Under the pieces are notes generated by a model that made no database searches, was not told the origin of the DNA, and worked only from the letters and a program-made list of their open reading frames with translations. From positions 25,927 through 89,926 of the forward strand of contig NZ_LHZC01000043.1 in assembly GCF_001580615.1 (NCBI RefSeq): a stretch of 64,000 bases of DNA. The letters run 5' to 3'. Source of the DNA: Acetobacter malorum (GTDB lineage Bacteria > Pseudomonadota > Alphaproteobacteria > Acetobacterales > Acetobacteraceae). Each line of letters begins with the position of its first letter. Positions within the stretch are counted from its first letter, which is position 1. A program made the position numbers and the translations under genes. Shown in pieces: positions 1 through 9,136 of the stretch.

Positions 1-656
1 CCACCAGCCTTGTCTTTCGGGTCAGAAGACTGAAACGTCAGCGCGCCGCCCAGCGTCTGACCGGAAGGCATATCGACCGCACCTGCCCCCTGAGAGACAG
101 ACATGGACTGGATATTATCCTGAATTTCAATCTGGTCGATATTCAAACCATACCAGTTATGAAACCCGAACCCGCCCATTGGGATCCCATCAATCGTGCC
201 GCCCAACTGAGACTGGTTAAAGCCACGCACATAAAAAGTACTGGCAGCCGTATCCATCCCCAACGCATCGGATGACCCAAAGCTGACCCCCGGTGCCGTA
301 GCGGCCAGAACCTGAAGCGGACTGGACCCAGAGGTAAAGTGATCAATCACGGCACGGGAAATAACAACCTTTGCACCGACTGAATGGGCATGATTAGAGG
401 TAACCTGCACTTCCTCCCCGGCAGCAGAACGAACAGCACGCGGCGTACGCGGAACAGAGGGAGAATGATGCCCCGCAGAGACACTCTTTTTAGAAGACGG
501 CACCACAGAATGGCGCTGTTTTGCGACAGCCTTGCTCGGCCGGGGTAATGAGGCATCGGCCCGGGCCTGCTCCGCGCCCCCAACTGAGCACAACACGAGG
601 GCTGTGCAGGTTAAGAAATACGAACGCCCTCGCAAACCATAAAGCAACGCCATCAT
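1..656 (-). CDS. TonB-dependent outer-membrane receptor, N-terminal part (runs off window start)
   Basis: The reverse strand is open from an ATG at 656 (a second ATG follows at 653) to the window edge. The protein begins with a signal peptide (hydrophobic run ending near GGAEQARA), then a basic Ser/Pro-rich linker, then a TonB plug domain: EVQVTSNHAHS, APGVSFGSSDALGMDTAAS, and the typical FYVRGFNQSQ followed by IDGIPMGG. About 219 residues are visible; the barrel lies outside the window. The plug identifies an energised outer-membrane importer, but its substrate cannot be told from this part. No clear Fur-type box was found upstream (657-848). Family assignment is firm, substrate unknown. Confidence 0.9.
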   Translation of the reverse strand, partial: MMALLYGLRGRSYFLTCTALVLCSVGGAEQARADASLPRPSKAVAKQRHSVVPSSKKSVSAGHHSPSVPRTPRAVRSAAGEEVQVTSNHAHSVGAKVVISRAVIDHFTSGSSPLQVLAATAPGVSFGSSDALGMDTAASTFYVRGFNQSQLGGTIDGIPMGGFGFHNWYGLNIDQIEIQDNIQSMSVSQGAGAVDMPSGQTLGGALTFQSSDPKDKAG

Positions 657-848
657 TATATTCACCCGTGCCGCATATATTATACGATTTCACGGTATGG
701 GATTCCGATGCTGATTCGAAATGGATTCTCTAATGTTTGCATTCACATTCCCGTGTACTTTCACCGCGCACGGGAATTCATAAATTTATTTCTGAAATGA
801 ACTTTATTCATGCAATTTTTTATAAAAATAACTGTAATTCTGTCTTTC

Positions 849-1619
849 TTAAAACGTTCCCATTACAATCCGATGCAGCCACACGCCGCCCTTTCCCTCC
901 GGCACAGGCACTGCACGATCAGTTGCATCACCCTGCGTATGCACGACGCCGCCTTGTTCCGAGTGTTGATAAGGCAATACTGCCCAGCGTGTTCCCCCGC
1001 CTGAGCGAGAAGGCGTTTCCCCCTTGTCTGTCTGAAAGGGAACCGAGGCAGGTGCCGCGCATACCCGATTATCTTGGGGGAACGCGTTTTCCACCAGAAT
1101 ACCCAAAACCGGCTCCACACCAGACCGCCAGAGCAACACTCGGTCAGAACGCCGGGGCGGCATATCGGGCATGAGCACCAGTGAGCTACCTTCGCGCAGC
1201 AGCGGTTCCATAGCGTCTGTATCCACGCGAATAGCGTAGGCATCACCAGTGACGGCACAGGGGAGTGTGACTTCCTCCCACAACACGCCGGTCGGGTGGC
1301 CTGCGCTATCAAACAGGCCGCTGCCCCGCAGGCGGGAGAGAGGCAGCCCGCGAATGCGACGTGCCGTAGAGGCACCATGCCCTCGCCCTGCGCCTTCCAG
1401 CCGCTGGATAAAATCTGCCAGGGAGATTTTCAGAACATCCAGCGCCCGCAGCAGAGTGGGTAATGCCATCCACCGCATGTCCCCATGCGGGCTGATCCTG
1501 CGAGACGGATTAAAGGTCGTCGGATCCAGCCCTGCCGCACGAGCAAGACCGGAGGGGGTCAGCCCCTTCTCCAGCGCCAGAGCATCCAGCGCCTCCCACA
1601 GATCATCCGGGCGAATCAT
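849..1619 (-). CDS. S24/LexA-like transcriptional regulator lacking the catalytic serine
   Basis: 256 residues. The N-terminal third (about 1-70) is a helix-turn-helix of the kind found in phage-repressor-like regulators (LTPSGLARAAGLDPTTFNPS). The C-terminal half follows the S24 peptidase pattern (YAIRVDTDAMEPLLREGSSLVL), but where LexA and CI-type proteins have the nucleophilic Ser before Met-Glu-Pro this one has Ala (DTDAMEP), and no obvious catalytic Lys follows. It is therefore probably a non-cleavable DNA-binding protein that uses the S24 fold for dimerisation or ligand sensing. Its start overlaps the stop of the small upstream gene (1616-1885) by four bases, implying translational coupling. 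The target is unknown. Confidence 0.75.
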   Translation of the reverse strand: MIRPDDLWEALDALALEKGLTPSGLARAAGLDPTTFNPSRRISPHGDMRWMALPTLLRALDVLKISLADFIQRLEGAGRGHGASTARRIRGLPLSRLRGSGLFDSAGHPTGVLWEEVTLPCAVTGDAYAIRVDTDAMEPLLREGSSLVLMPDMPPRRSDRVLLWRSGVEPVLGILVENAFPQDNRVCAAPASVPFQTDKGETPSRSGGGTRWAVLPYQHSEQGGVVHTQGDATDRAVPVPEGKGGVWLHRIVMGTF

Positions 1620-1885
1620 TCATGCCGTGCAGACGGTGGTTTGAGCCCGCCCGCTCCTTTCAGCACTTCCCTCGTATGGCGGGCCTCGCCTTCATCGGTG
1701 ACAAAAAAGCGACCCTGTCCGTCATCCCGCACAAAGCCCATGCCTTCCATCCGCACCAGACACGGATCATCCCGCTGCCCAGCGGGACGCCCCACCGCTC
1801 CCGCCAGACACAAACGGTGCAGGGCAGAGCGACAACAGGTTTCCAGATACGGTTCATTCCACATTTCAGGAGAATCACTAATCAC
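1616..1885 (-). CDS. Small conserved-looking protein coupled to the S24-like regulator
   Basis: Up to 89 residues from a GTG at 1885, or 82 from an ATG at 1864; neither has a strong Shine-Dalgarno. The C-terminal part (MGFVRDDGQGRFFVTDEGEARHTREVL) looks like the winged end of a small DNA-binding domain: a beta hairpin followed by a TDEG helix cap seen in many helix-turn-helix proteins. The stop codon overlaps the ATG of the downstream regulator by four bases, which is the main support for its being a gene. I do not recognise the family. It could be an accessory DNA-binding subunit; this is inference. Confidence 0.5.
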   Translation of the reverse strand: MISDSPEMWNEPYLETCCRSALHRLCLAGAVGRPAGQRDDPCLVRMEGMGFVRDDGQGRFFVTDEGEARHTREVLKGAGGLKPPSARHE

Positions 1886-1912
1886 CAGAGGGAATGCAAG
1901 CGGCTTCTCTGC

Positions 1913-2779
1913 TCAGGCCGCATTCGGTGTCAAAACCTGCTGAAAATAAGTCTTCAGATCGGTCTTACCCTTTAAAGGACTGGCAGGCACATCGTAGGCC
2001 TGTGTGACAAAAATCTCTGTCATATGCGCGTAAGACTGCGCGGCATTTTCTGAAAACCCATTGCGACGATACGCTGCCAGCCACTCGGTTTTGGGAAGGG
2101 ACGCTACGCGCACCGGCTGGTTCAAAACCTCTCCCAGCACCTCCGCCACATCCTCTGGACTATACCGCGCCGGGCCTTCCACCGCATATACGCCGGTTTC
2201 AGAGGCAGGCGCACGCAGCAACTGTGCCGCCACCGCCCCAACATCCTGCGGGGCTACCATTGGCACTTTTTGCGAGGCAGGCAGAAAGGTTTCCAGAACG
2301 CCGGATGCACGCACGGCGTCCAAGCCAGACGACCAGTTGCTCATGTAATACGCGGCCCGCACGACACAGAGCGGGGTGCCCAACTGGCGCGCCCCTTCCT
2401 CAAAGTCATACAAAACACCCAGATCCCCACAGTGCGCGCCGGGCTGAGCGCCGTAGGTTGACTGAAGCACAATCTTTTCCAGCCCAGCGCCCTGCAAGGC
2501 TTTCAAAATAGCCTGCACCGTCCTGCGTTCTTCCACATCCGTATTCAGGGCCGGGCTGGCTGGCGGGTTCAGAACAAAAGCGCGTCTGGCTTTTTGAAAC
2601 ACGGCAGCCAGAGCTGATGTGTCCTGCACATCCAGCACCGCTGCCTTCGCCCCTTTCTGCCGCCATGCTTCGGCCTTTGCCTTGCTGCGGGTCACGACCG
2701 TTACAGCCTCCCCCGCCGCCAGCAACGCCCGCGCCACACTGCCCCCAACATGGCCCGTGGCCCCCATCACGACATACAT
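1913..2779 (-). CDS. NmrA-like NAD(P)-binding oxidoreductase / quinone-reductase-like SDR
   Basis: 288 residues when started at the ATG at 2779, which has AAAAGGGG five bases upstream; an open frame extends to 2803 without support. The N-terminus has the atypical-SDR nucleotide-binding motif VVMGATGHVGGSVA and a basic residue after beta 2 (TRSKAKAEAW) suited to NADP. The rest follows the NmrA/QOR2 pattern (VLQSTYGAQPGAHCGDLG, VVRAAYYMSNW, MVAPQDVGAVAAQLL). Such proteins are either redox-sensing regulators or quinone reductases acting in the cytoplasm. The catalytic Tyr-Lys pair of classical SDRs is absent, as usual for this family. The substrate is unknown. Confidence 0.8.
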   Translation of the reverse strand: MYVVMGATGHVGGSVARALLAAGEAVTVVTRSKAKAEAWRQKGAKAAVLDVQDTSALAAVFQKARRAFVLNPPASPALNTDVEERRTVQAILKALQGAGLEKIVLQSTYGAQPGAHCGDLGVLYDFEEGARQLGTPLCVVRAAYYMSNWSSGLDAVRASGVLETFLPASQKVPMVAPQDVGAVAAQLLRAPASETGVYAVEGPARYSPEDVAEVLGEVLNQPVRVASLPKTEWLAAYRRNGFSENAAQSYAHMTEIFVTQAYDVPASPLKGKTDLKTYFQQVLTPNAA

Positions 2780-2930
2780 CTGCGCCCCTTTTCTCACCCG
2801 CATTCCGGCAGGCCATGTCTGGAAACACGCTGGCTCTGAGGCCTGCGCTTACAAAGCCCCTTCCTGTCAGAAAAACAGGCGTTTCTCTACCCCGGCAAGC
2901 CACGGGCATAATCTCAGTCTGCTCATAAAA

Positions 2931-2962
2931 AAGGGGCGAACCCGTTTCCCGGTTCGCCCCTT
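2931..2962 (-). terminator. Rho-independent terminator of gcd
   Basis: A 12-bp perfect stem AAGGGGCGAACC / GGTTCGCCCCTT with an 8-base loop. Read on the minus strand it is followed by a T run (TTTTTT at 2930 downwards), just after the stop of the glucose dehydrogenase gene at 3007. Confidence 0.9.
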
Positions 2963-3006
2963 TCCTTTCGTCATGCCGGAAGATCATCCGGCACCGTTTG
3001 ATCAGA

Positions 3007-5412
3007 TCAGTGCTTTTCAGCACCATCCGGCAGTGCATAGGCCACAATATAGTCGCCCAGCTTGGTGCCGAAGGAGCCGTGGCCACCATCAGCTGTCACC
3101 ACAAACTGGCGACCATTGGCTTCATACGTCATCGGTGTGGACTGCCCACCTGCCGGCAGACGGTCCTGCCAGAGCTGGCGACCAGTCGTGACGTCATACG
3201 CCCGGATGTAATAATCAGCCGTGGAGGTCAGGAACGCCACACCACCAGCGGTGGTCAGCGGGCCACCCAGAGACGGAATACCTACCTTGAAAGGCAGCGG
3301 CAGCGGAGAGCTGTCCCGCACGGTGCCGTTACGGTGCATCCACATGATCTTGTTGGTCTTCAGATCAATCCCGGCCACGTAGCCCCAGCCCGGCTGTTTG
3401 CACGGAATGCCCAGCGGGGAAAGGAACGCATGCAGGTCCACACCATACGGCGTGCCATATTGCGGCTGCACACCACTTTCTGAACCAGAAGGGCCGGCCT
3501 TCGGGTCAGGCTGTGCCGGGTTTTTCGGTCCGCGCGGGACAAGGGTAGAGACAAACGGAATGGCAATCGGGTTGGCAAACGCCACCTGACGCACAGGGTC
3601 CACAGCCAGACCGCCCCATTCAAACATGCCCAGGTTCCCCGGGAACACCAGCGTGCCCTGCAGAGACGGCGGCGTGAACGGGCCTTCATACCGCAGCTTT
3701 TTGAACATGATGCGGCAGACCATCTGGTCCAGCATCGTGCCGCCCCACATGTCCGCATCCGTCAGCTTGGTCTTCGGGCGGAAAGTGAGTTCGGAATAAG
3801 GCTGGGTGGGGGCCACATGGTCACCGGGGGCAGCACCCTGCGGCACCGGCGTTTCCGGAGCCGGGACAATCAGGTGCCCGTTGCGGCGGTCCAGCACAAA
3901 GATGTTGCCAGTTTTAGCCGGAGCATACAGCGCGGGAACCACCGTGCCGTCTGCCTGACGAATATCGACAAGGCTGGGCTGGGCTGGAATATCCATATCC
4001 CACAAATCATGATGCACCGTCTGGTAGAACCAGACTTTCTCACCCGTATCCGCGTTCAGCGCCAGAATGCCGGACGCATAGCGTTCCTGATCCGCAGAGC
4101 GATGACCGCCCCAGATATCCGGCGTGGCCACACCCGTGGGGATGTAGATCATGTTCAACCGGGCATCGTAGGACGACGTAATCCAGGAATTGGGGGAGTT
4201 CGCCACATATTTATGGGTGTCGGACGGCAGTTCGTTCGGGTTGGGGTTCCCCGCATCAAATGCCCAGACCAGACGACCCGTATACAGGTCATACGCACGC
4301 GTCACGCCGGAGGGTTCATGCGTGGAATAGTTATCCGTCACCGCGCCGGAGACAATCACGACCTTCTGCGTCACAACCGGCGGAGAGGTCGGTTCATAGA
4401 ACCCGGCCTCATGCATCGGCATGCCGCCCTTCAGGTCCAGTTCGCCATCCTGACCAAAGCCGTGGCAGCGTTCACCCGTTTCCGCATCCAGCGCAAACAG
4501 GCGGCCATCATTGGTCGGCAGGAATACGCGGCGGCTGCACTCGGTAGGCGCCGGCGTGCCCTCACTCGTCACATCACCGGGGTGCATCTCAGAATAAGAC
4601 ACGCCACGGCACGTCATGTGCTGGAAGGTCGGGTTGTACTGAAGCTTCGGATCGAACTTCCACCGCTCCTTACCCGTTGCGGCATCCAGCGCAAACAGGA
4701 TCTGGTGCGGGGAGCAGAGATACAGCGTGTCACGCACCTTGATGGGCGTGACTTCATCCGTAAATTCACCCGGATCATTCGGGGTTTTGAGGTCATGCGT
4801 GCGGAACACCCATGCTACTTTCAGACCGGACACATTGGCCGGGGTAATCTGCTTGAGCGGAGAATAACGGTCACCAAACTGGGTACGGCCGTAAGCGGGC
4901 CAGTCGGCATCCGCCGCATCCTGTGCATCACCCGGCACAATGGCAGCCTGCGGCCCTGCGGAGGGCAGCACACCCGCAACATCCTGCGGGTCCTGCGTCA
5001 GCGCAAAGCCATACACTGCCAGACCAGCCACCACGCCCAACGCCAGCGGCGCACGCCCCAGACGGGACTGCGGATAGAGGTCTCTGGTCACAAACGGCAG
5101 GAGCATCCACAGGCCGAGCGGCAGCAGCACGTCCCCCCGCGGGGCCAGCGCCCAGAAGTCAAACCCGACTTCCCCCACGGACCAGAGGAGCGTTGCAAAA
5201 ACCAGAGCGGCATACAGCCACAGGGCTTCCTGCCGGCGCCGCCAGAGCAGCCCGGCGGTGACCAGCAGGACCAGCCCGCACAGCACATAAAAGAGAGAGC
5301 CGCCCAGAGAAGCGAGCCATGCGCCGCCTCCCGTCAGGAACAGGCCCAGCACTGCCACAAGGACAGTCGTAATCACTAACGGCATACCGGGCCGCGAAGA
5401 TGGTGGCGTCAT
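3007..5412 (-). CDS. gcd: Membrane-bound PQQ-dependent glucose dehydrogenase
   Basis: 801 residues, the usual length for mGDH. The first ~140 residues hold about five membrane segments (LVITTVLVAVLGLFLTGGGAWL, LFYVLCGLVLLVTAGLL and following), which anchor the protein and carry the ubiquinone contact. The rest is the periplasmic eight-bladed PQQ propeller with characteristic stretches DWPAYGRTQFGDRYSPLKQI, VWFYQTVHHDLWDMDIPAQP and YYIRAYDVTTGRQLWQ. It oxidises D-glucose to glucono-delta-lactone at the outer face of the inner membrane and passes electrons to ubiquinone, a hallmark of acetic acid bacteria. The neighbouring exported aldose 1-epimerase would supply the beta anomer this enzyme prefers. 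The gene stands alone with its own terminator. Confidence 0.97.
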   Translation of the reverse strand: MTPPSSRPGMPLVITTVLVAVLGLFLTGGGAWLASLGGSLFYVLCGLVLLVTAGLLWRRRQEALWLYAALVFATLLWSVGEVGFDFWALAPRGDVLLPLGLWMLLPFVTRDLYPQSRLGRAPLALGVVAGLAVYGFALTQDPQDVAGVLPSAGPQAAIVPGDAQDAADADWPAYGRTQFGDRYSPLKQITPANVSGLKVAWVFRTHDLKTPNDPGEFTDEVTPIKVRDTLYLCSPHQILFALDAATGKERWKFDPKLQYNPTFQHMTCRGVSYSEMHPGDVTSEGTPAPTECSRRVFLPTNDGRLFALDAETGERCHGFGQDGELDLKGGMPMHEAGFYEPTSPPVVTQKVVIVSGAVTDNYSTHEPSGVTRAYDLYTGRLVWAFDAGNPNPNELPSDTHKYVANSPNSWITSSYDARLNMIYIPTGVATPDIWGGHRSADQERYASGILALNADTGEKVWFYQTVHHDLWDMDIPAQPSLVDIRQADGTVVPALYAPAKTGNIFVLDRRNGHLIVPAPETPVPQGAAPGDHVAPTQPYSELTFRPKTKLTDADMWGGTMLDQMVCRIMFKKLRYEGPFTPPSLQGTLVFPGNLGMFEWGGLAVDPVRQVAFANPIAIPFVSTLVPRGPKNPAQPDPKAGPSGSESGVQPQYGTPYGVDLHAFLSPLGIPCKQPGWGYVAGIDLKTNKIMWMHRNGTVRDSSPLPLPFKVGIPSLGGPLTTAGGVAFLTSTADYYIRAYDVTTGRQLWQDRLPAGGQSTPMTYEANGRQFVVTADGGHGSFGTKLGDYIVAYALPDGAEKH

Positions 5413-5830
5413 TCAGGTCAACCAATGTTGTCAGAAATGTAAGAAAGGACGACAACCGTATAAGATAAATTCATTTTTTTCCAGAAAAATTCTGAAACGG
5501 CTTCATGCCTGACAGAAAAGAGAGCAACTGTTTTCTACATCGCGCCACAAGGTGGGCTTCTTATCTTTCATCGAGACAGAACACAGGCTCTCACTCCTGA
5601 AAAAACTGATATTTCTTCAAGAAGTCCCAAGAGAATTTTCTTTTTTTATCAAATTAATTCTAAAAATGATCTGGAGAACGCCCATCCAAATTAACAAAGA
5701 TGCAGACAGACACTGCCCTGCCTGCGCCGCGTGCATGAACTTTCATGCCCTCACACCGTTATTGGGCAGTATACGCCAACGCGGCGTACGGGCATTTGTT
5801 CCGGTCAGTCTCCATGAACGGTTTCACAGC
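5413..5830. other. Intergenic region between gcd and the aldose 1-epimerase gene
   Basis: 418 bases between divergent genes, AT-richer than its surroundings, especially 5455-5700. It must hold the promoters of both genes. An open frame continues upstream from the epimerase start through this region, but it has no signal peptide or Shine-Dalgarno and codon use looks non-coding. I see no repeat, RNA gene or clear operator. Confidence 0.5.
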
Positions 5831-7036
5831 ATGACTTCACGCTTAGTTCCCCCTGCCGCCCCACGCGGCCTCCTGGCGCGCCTCTCCCGCTCCGCAACGC
5901 TGGGAATGGCGGCCTTAGCAGCACTCCTCCCGCCTCTGTCCCATGCTGCCCCGGCCGGCGCGTTTGAAGCGGAACCGTTTGGGACACTGGCAGACGGGCA
6001 GAAGGTCTCCCGCTATACGCTGCGCAACAAAGCAGGCCTCACCGTACAGTTTCTCTCCTATGGCGGGGTGATTACGGCCATTTCCACACCGGATAAAACC
6101 GGAAAGCAGGCCAATATCGTCCTCGGCTTCCCCACGCTGGAGGGCTACACACGGGATAGTGCAGAAGGCAGTCTGTTTTTTGGTGCACTGGTAGGCCGCT
6201 ATGCCAACCGCATTGCCGGTGCCTCATTTGATCTGGACGGCACGACTTATCACCTCCCGGCCACTGAGCCACCGAACACCCTGCATGGTGGCCGTAACGG
6301 GTTTGATAAAAAGATATGGTCTGTCAAAAAACTTTCCGACCTGACCAACGCCACGGGTGCAGAACTCACACTGGTCAGCCCGGATGGGGATGAAGGTTTT
6401 CCCGGCACGCTGACGGTGCGCGTGTCCTACATTCTGGATGACAGCAACCGCCTGAGCATCCGCTACCGCGCCAGCACGGACCGCCCCACCGTTCTGAACC
6501 TGACAAACCACAGCTATTTCAATCTGAGTGGTGAAGGCTCCGGCACGGTGGAAAACCACGTCCTCACCCTGAACGCGGAGCATTACACCCCGACAGATGA
6601 TGCCTCGATCCCCACGGGGGATATTGCCAAAGTTGAGAACACGCCACTGGATTTCCGCACCCCCACCCGAATTGGCGAGCGGCTGCGCAGCACCTTCGGG
6701 CAAATGCGCCATGCTCACGGCTATGATCATAACTGGGTTCTCAGCCCACCGACCGGCCCGGCCCCGCGTCTGGCCGCCACGCTGACGGACCCGGCCAGCG
6801 GCCGCACCCTGTCTGTTTTCACCACGCAACCCGGCATTCAGGTCTACACCGGCAACAGTCTGGATGGCCGTTATGCCGGCCCGTCCGGCCAGACCTACCG
6901 ACAAACGGACGGCATTGCGCTGGAAACCCAGTTCTTCCCGGACTCCCCGCACCACGCCAACTTCCCCTCAACCGTGCTCAGACCGGGTGAAGAGTTTGAC
7001 CACACCACAGTCTTTGCGTTTGGGGTTGAGCCGTAA
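5831..7036 (+). CDS. galM: Exported aldose 1-epimerase (mutarotase)
   Basis: 401 residues from the ATG at 5831, chosen because a signal peptide follows directly (basic start, SATLGMAALAALLPPLSHAAP). The frame is open further upstream, but those residues do not look like protein. The mature part is a GalM-type epimerase: LVGRYANRIAGASF, YHLPATEPPNTLHGG with the catalytic-region His, LTNHSYFNLSGEGSGTVENH with the second His, and the C-terminal GIALETQFFPDSPHHANFPS carrying the catalytic Glu. It interconverts alpha and beta anomers of aldoses. Periplasmic export fits a helper role for the divergent glucose dehydrogenase gene next to it; that link is inference. Confidence 0.93.
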   Translation: MTSRLVPPAAPRGLLARLSRSATLGMAALAALLPPLSHAAPAGAFEAEPFGTLADGQKVSRYTLRNKAGLTVQFLSYGGVITAISTPDKTGKQANIVLGFPTLEGYTRDSAEGSLFFGALVGRYANRIAGASFDLDGTTYHLPATEPPNTLHGGRNGFDKKIWSVKKLSDLTNATGAELTLVSPDGDEGFPGTLTVRVSYILDDSNRLSIRYRASTDRPTVLNLTNHSYFNLSGEGSGTVENHVLTLNAEHYTPTDDASIPTGDIAKVENTPLDFRTPTRIGERLRSTFGQMRHAHGYDHNWVLSPPTGPAPRLAATLTDPASGRTLSVFTTQPGIQVYTGNSLDGRYAGPSGQTYRQTDGIALETQFFPDSPHHANFPSTVLRPGEEFDHTTVFAFGVEP

Positions 7037-7056
7037 AAGGGCCTGACGGCCTGCCT

Positions 7057-8079
7057 TTACAGAGCCGCAGTATGACGCAGCAAAAACGCATCAAGCCTTT
7101 CAAGCTGGTGCGTCAGAGCTTCATCATTCAGGAAAGAACCAAGAAAACTGTTCCGAGCCAGCGTCGCAACATCCCGGTTTGACAGTTTCCCTGCATCGAC
7201 AAGCGCGCGGTAATTCTCCGCAACATAGCCACCAAAATAAGCCGGATCATCCGAGTTCAGGGTCGCCCGCAGCCCCTTCTCCAGCATGATATCAATGGGG
7301 TGGTTCCGCAGATCCTCCACCACACAGAGCTTGAGGTTGGAGAGCGGGCAGACCGTCAGTGTCATGGCGTCCCGCGCCAGACGGCTGATCAGAAAAGGAT
7401 CTTCCAGTGATCGGTTGCCGTGGTCCAGCCGGTCTACCCGCAGGATATCAAGGGCTTCATACACATAGGCGGGCGGCCCTTCCTCCCCGGCATGCGCAAC
7501 ACGTTTCAACCCGGCATCGGCTGCGGCGGCAAAGACTTTTGCAAACTTTGATGGTGGATGCCCGACTTCTGAAGAATCCAGCCCGACACCACTAATCTGA
7601 CCAAACCATTTTTCAGCCGAGCGGAACGTTGCAAACGCTGAGTCTTCATCCAGATGGCGCAGAAAACACAGGATCAGCAGAACACTCATCCCATGCCTGC
7701 GCCGGGCGTCCTCCACCCCTGCAAGCAGCCCTTCCATCACCACGTCAAACGGCACACCTCGCAGCGTATGCGTCTGGGGATCAAAAAAGATCTCGGCATG
7801 CGTTACGCCATCTGCCGCTGCACGATCAAAATAGGCAACGGCGAGATCCCGAAAATCCTCCGCCGTCAGCAGCACATCAGCCCCGGCGTAGTAGATATCC
7901 AGAAAATCCTGCAACTTTGTAAACTGATACGCCTGACGCACATCCTCTATAGAAGAAAACGGGATGGAAACCCGGTTGCGCCGCGCCAGCGCAAACATCA
8001 GTTCCGGCTCCAGACTGCCTTCAATATGCAGATGCAGCTCAGCTTTCGGAATTTCCGTAATAAAATCCTGCCTGTGCAT
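7057..8079 (-). CDS. Adenine deaminase (adenosine-deaminase family, type 2)
   Basis: 340 residues, start supported by AAGGAG six bases before the ATG. Metal-site and catalytic motifs of the ADA-like TIM barrel are in order: HLHIEGSLEP near residue 16, HAGEEGPP near residue 197 with the catalytic Glu, DHGNRS near 220, and SDDPAYFGGY near 277. The combination GLDSSEVGHPP and SDDPAYFGGY is typical of the group shown to deaminate adenine to hypoxanthine rather than adenosine. It works in cytoplasmic purine salvage. The gene is monocistronic; its 5' region is shared with the divergent orphan gene at 8245. Confidence 0.9.
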   Translation of the reverse strand: MHRQDFITEIPKAELHLHIEGSLEPELMFALARRNRVSIPFSSIEDVRQAYQFTKLQDFLDIYYAGADVLLTAEDFRDLAVAYFDRAAADGVTHAEIFFDPQTHTLRGVPFDVVMEGLLAGVEDARRRHGMSVLLILCFLRHLDEDSAFATFRSAEKWFGQISGVGLDSSEVGHPPSKFAKVFAAAADAGLKRVAHAGEEGPPAYVYEALDILRVDRLDHGNRSLEDPFLISRLARDAMTLTVCPLSNLKLCVVEDLRNHPIDIMLEKGLRATLNSDDPAYFGGYVAENYRALVDAGKLSNRDVATLARNSFLGSFLNDEALTHQLERLDAFLLRHTAAL

Positions 8080-8177
8080 TGGCGCTCCTTCTGGCTAAAC
8101 GATCATGTAGAAATAAGACCAGTTAAGGACAAAACGGCACCATAACGCAAATTTATCCGCTTATTTCCTGCCGTGCC

Positions 8178-8205
8178 TTGTCGTGAGGAACGTATCTTCT
8201 ATAAA
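8178..8205 (+). promoter_or_regulatory. Sigma-70-type promoter for the orphan gene pair
   Basis: TTGTCG (8178-8183) and TATAAA (8200-8205) are separated by 16 bases and lie 40 bases before the ATG at 8245. The match is good by eye; no experimental basis. Confidence 0.5.
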
Positions 8206-8244
8206 TAGAAACCGTATTTTTAGAGATTTCAGGCGAATTTTATT

Positions 8245-9066
8245 ATGGATGTTACTCTTCTGATCACGCGGGAGCCTTTCGCACTGCAGGACAAGACACG
8301 CCCTGCCCTGCGCATCATGCCGGATGCTGTGTATGCATTGGTGGTAACAGACCCTTCGCTCGATTTTGAAGAAAGCGCCTCAGACCCGGGTTACGGAACC
8401 ATTCTGCATAAAAGCCCGGACTCTTCTGGCAGTCCGCAGGTTCACAGATTTTCCTTCACCAAAGACGGTATTCGCAGCACCAATGCGGACGCCCCCCTTG
8501 TTCTCAAACTTCTCGACCTTGCCAAAAAGCTGAAAGCCCATGTTCTGAGCGACCATGGTGCCCTCTATTTCAAAGATGCCAGCGGTTTACTGAATATTAC
8601 CGAGGATCTGGACGCAAAAAGTTATATTACGGGAGACAAAGGCACACGCTACGCCGTCACTCCCACAGGTGCTCTGGCGGACGCTGCACGCCTGCCCGAC
8701 TATCTTGCAGAAAATGACTATTCTTTTCTGCAAGACAAGCCAGACACGACGCAGAGAAAAACCAACGCGCCAGCACCCGCTCTTTTAAAAGGACTGGGCA
8801 CCTTTAAGTGCTCACTTTTCAGCACGGTTTACCAAAAAAACGTCACGCTTTCCATTCACGCTTACTATTTCTGGTGCCTGAGTTTTCTCAGCGGCATGAA
8901 CTTTGCCTATCAGGATAGCCCGGAGAAAAATGTTACATATCAGACCTCAAATCCTGTCGTGAATGTGGATATTGCGTTTTTATACGCCTACTGCACACGC
9001 AATCCTGATGACATGTTCGTTTCAGCCTGTCTGGCTCTCCGCACTATGCGACTGGACCGCCAGTGA
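8245..9066 (+). CDS. Protein of unknown family, first of two tandem paralogs
   Basis: 273 residues, not recognised. It has no signal peptide or membrane segment and is probably cytoplasmic. It shares a clear backbone with the next gene (9137-9997): an N-terminal beta-strand start (VTLLITREP), a DPxLxFE...DPxYGxxI segment near residues 36-55, LDLAKKLKAHVLSDHGALYF near 90-110, YITGDKGTRYAVTPTGAL near 130, a PDYLAENDYSFL segment near 152, and the closing SGMNFAYQDSPEKN and VDIAFLYAYCTRNPDD. Identity to its neighbour is low overall but collinear along the whole length. There is a weak Shine-Dalgarno. A plausible sigma-70 promoter lies just upstream and both genes share one terminator. Function unknown; an immunity- or defence-like role is only a guess. 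Confidence 0.8.
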   Translation: MDVTLLITREPFALQDKTRPALRIMPDAVYALVVTDPSLDFEESASDPGYGTILHKSPDSSGSPQVHRFSFTKDGIRSTNADAPLVLKLLDLAKKLKAHVLSDHGALYFKDASGLLNITEDLDAKSYITGDKGTRYAVTPTGALADAARLPDYLAENDYSFLQDKPDTTQRKTNAPAPALLKGLGTFKCSLFSTVYQKNVTLSIHAYYFWCLSFLSGMNFAYQDSPEKNVTYQTSNPVVNVDIAFLYAYCTRNPDDMFVSACLALRTMRLDRQ

Positions 9067-9136
9067 CCATCCTTCCCTTTTTTAAAACCCACTTCTCAAT
9101 AAGAAGAATTTTTATAAATCACAGAAAGAATAAATA

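Noticed and set aside
3817..5379. Long open frame antisense to the glucose dehydrogenase gene
   Set aside because: It is a mirror of the GC-rich third-codon bias of gcd; the translation is Arg/His-rich low-quality sequence with no domain.
5552..5830. Extended N-terminus of the aldose 1-epimerase
   Set aside because: The frame is open, but a signal peptide begins only at 5831 and the upstream residues look like intergenic sequence.
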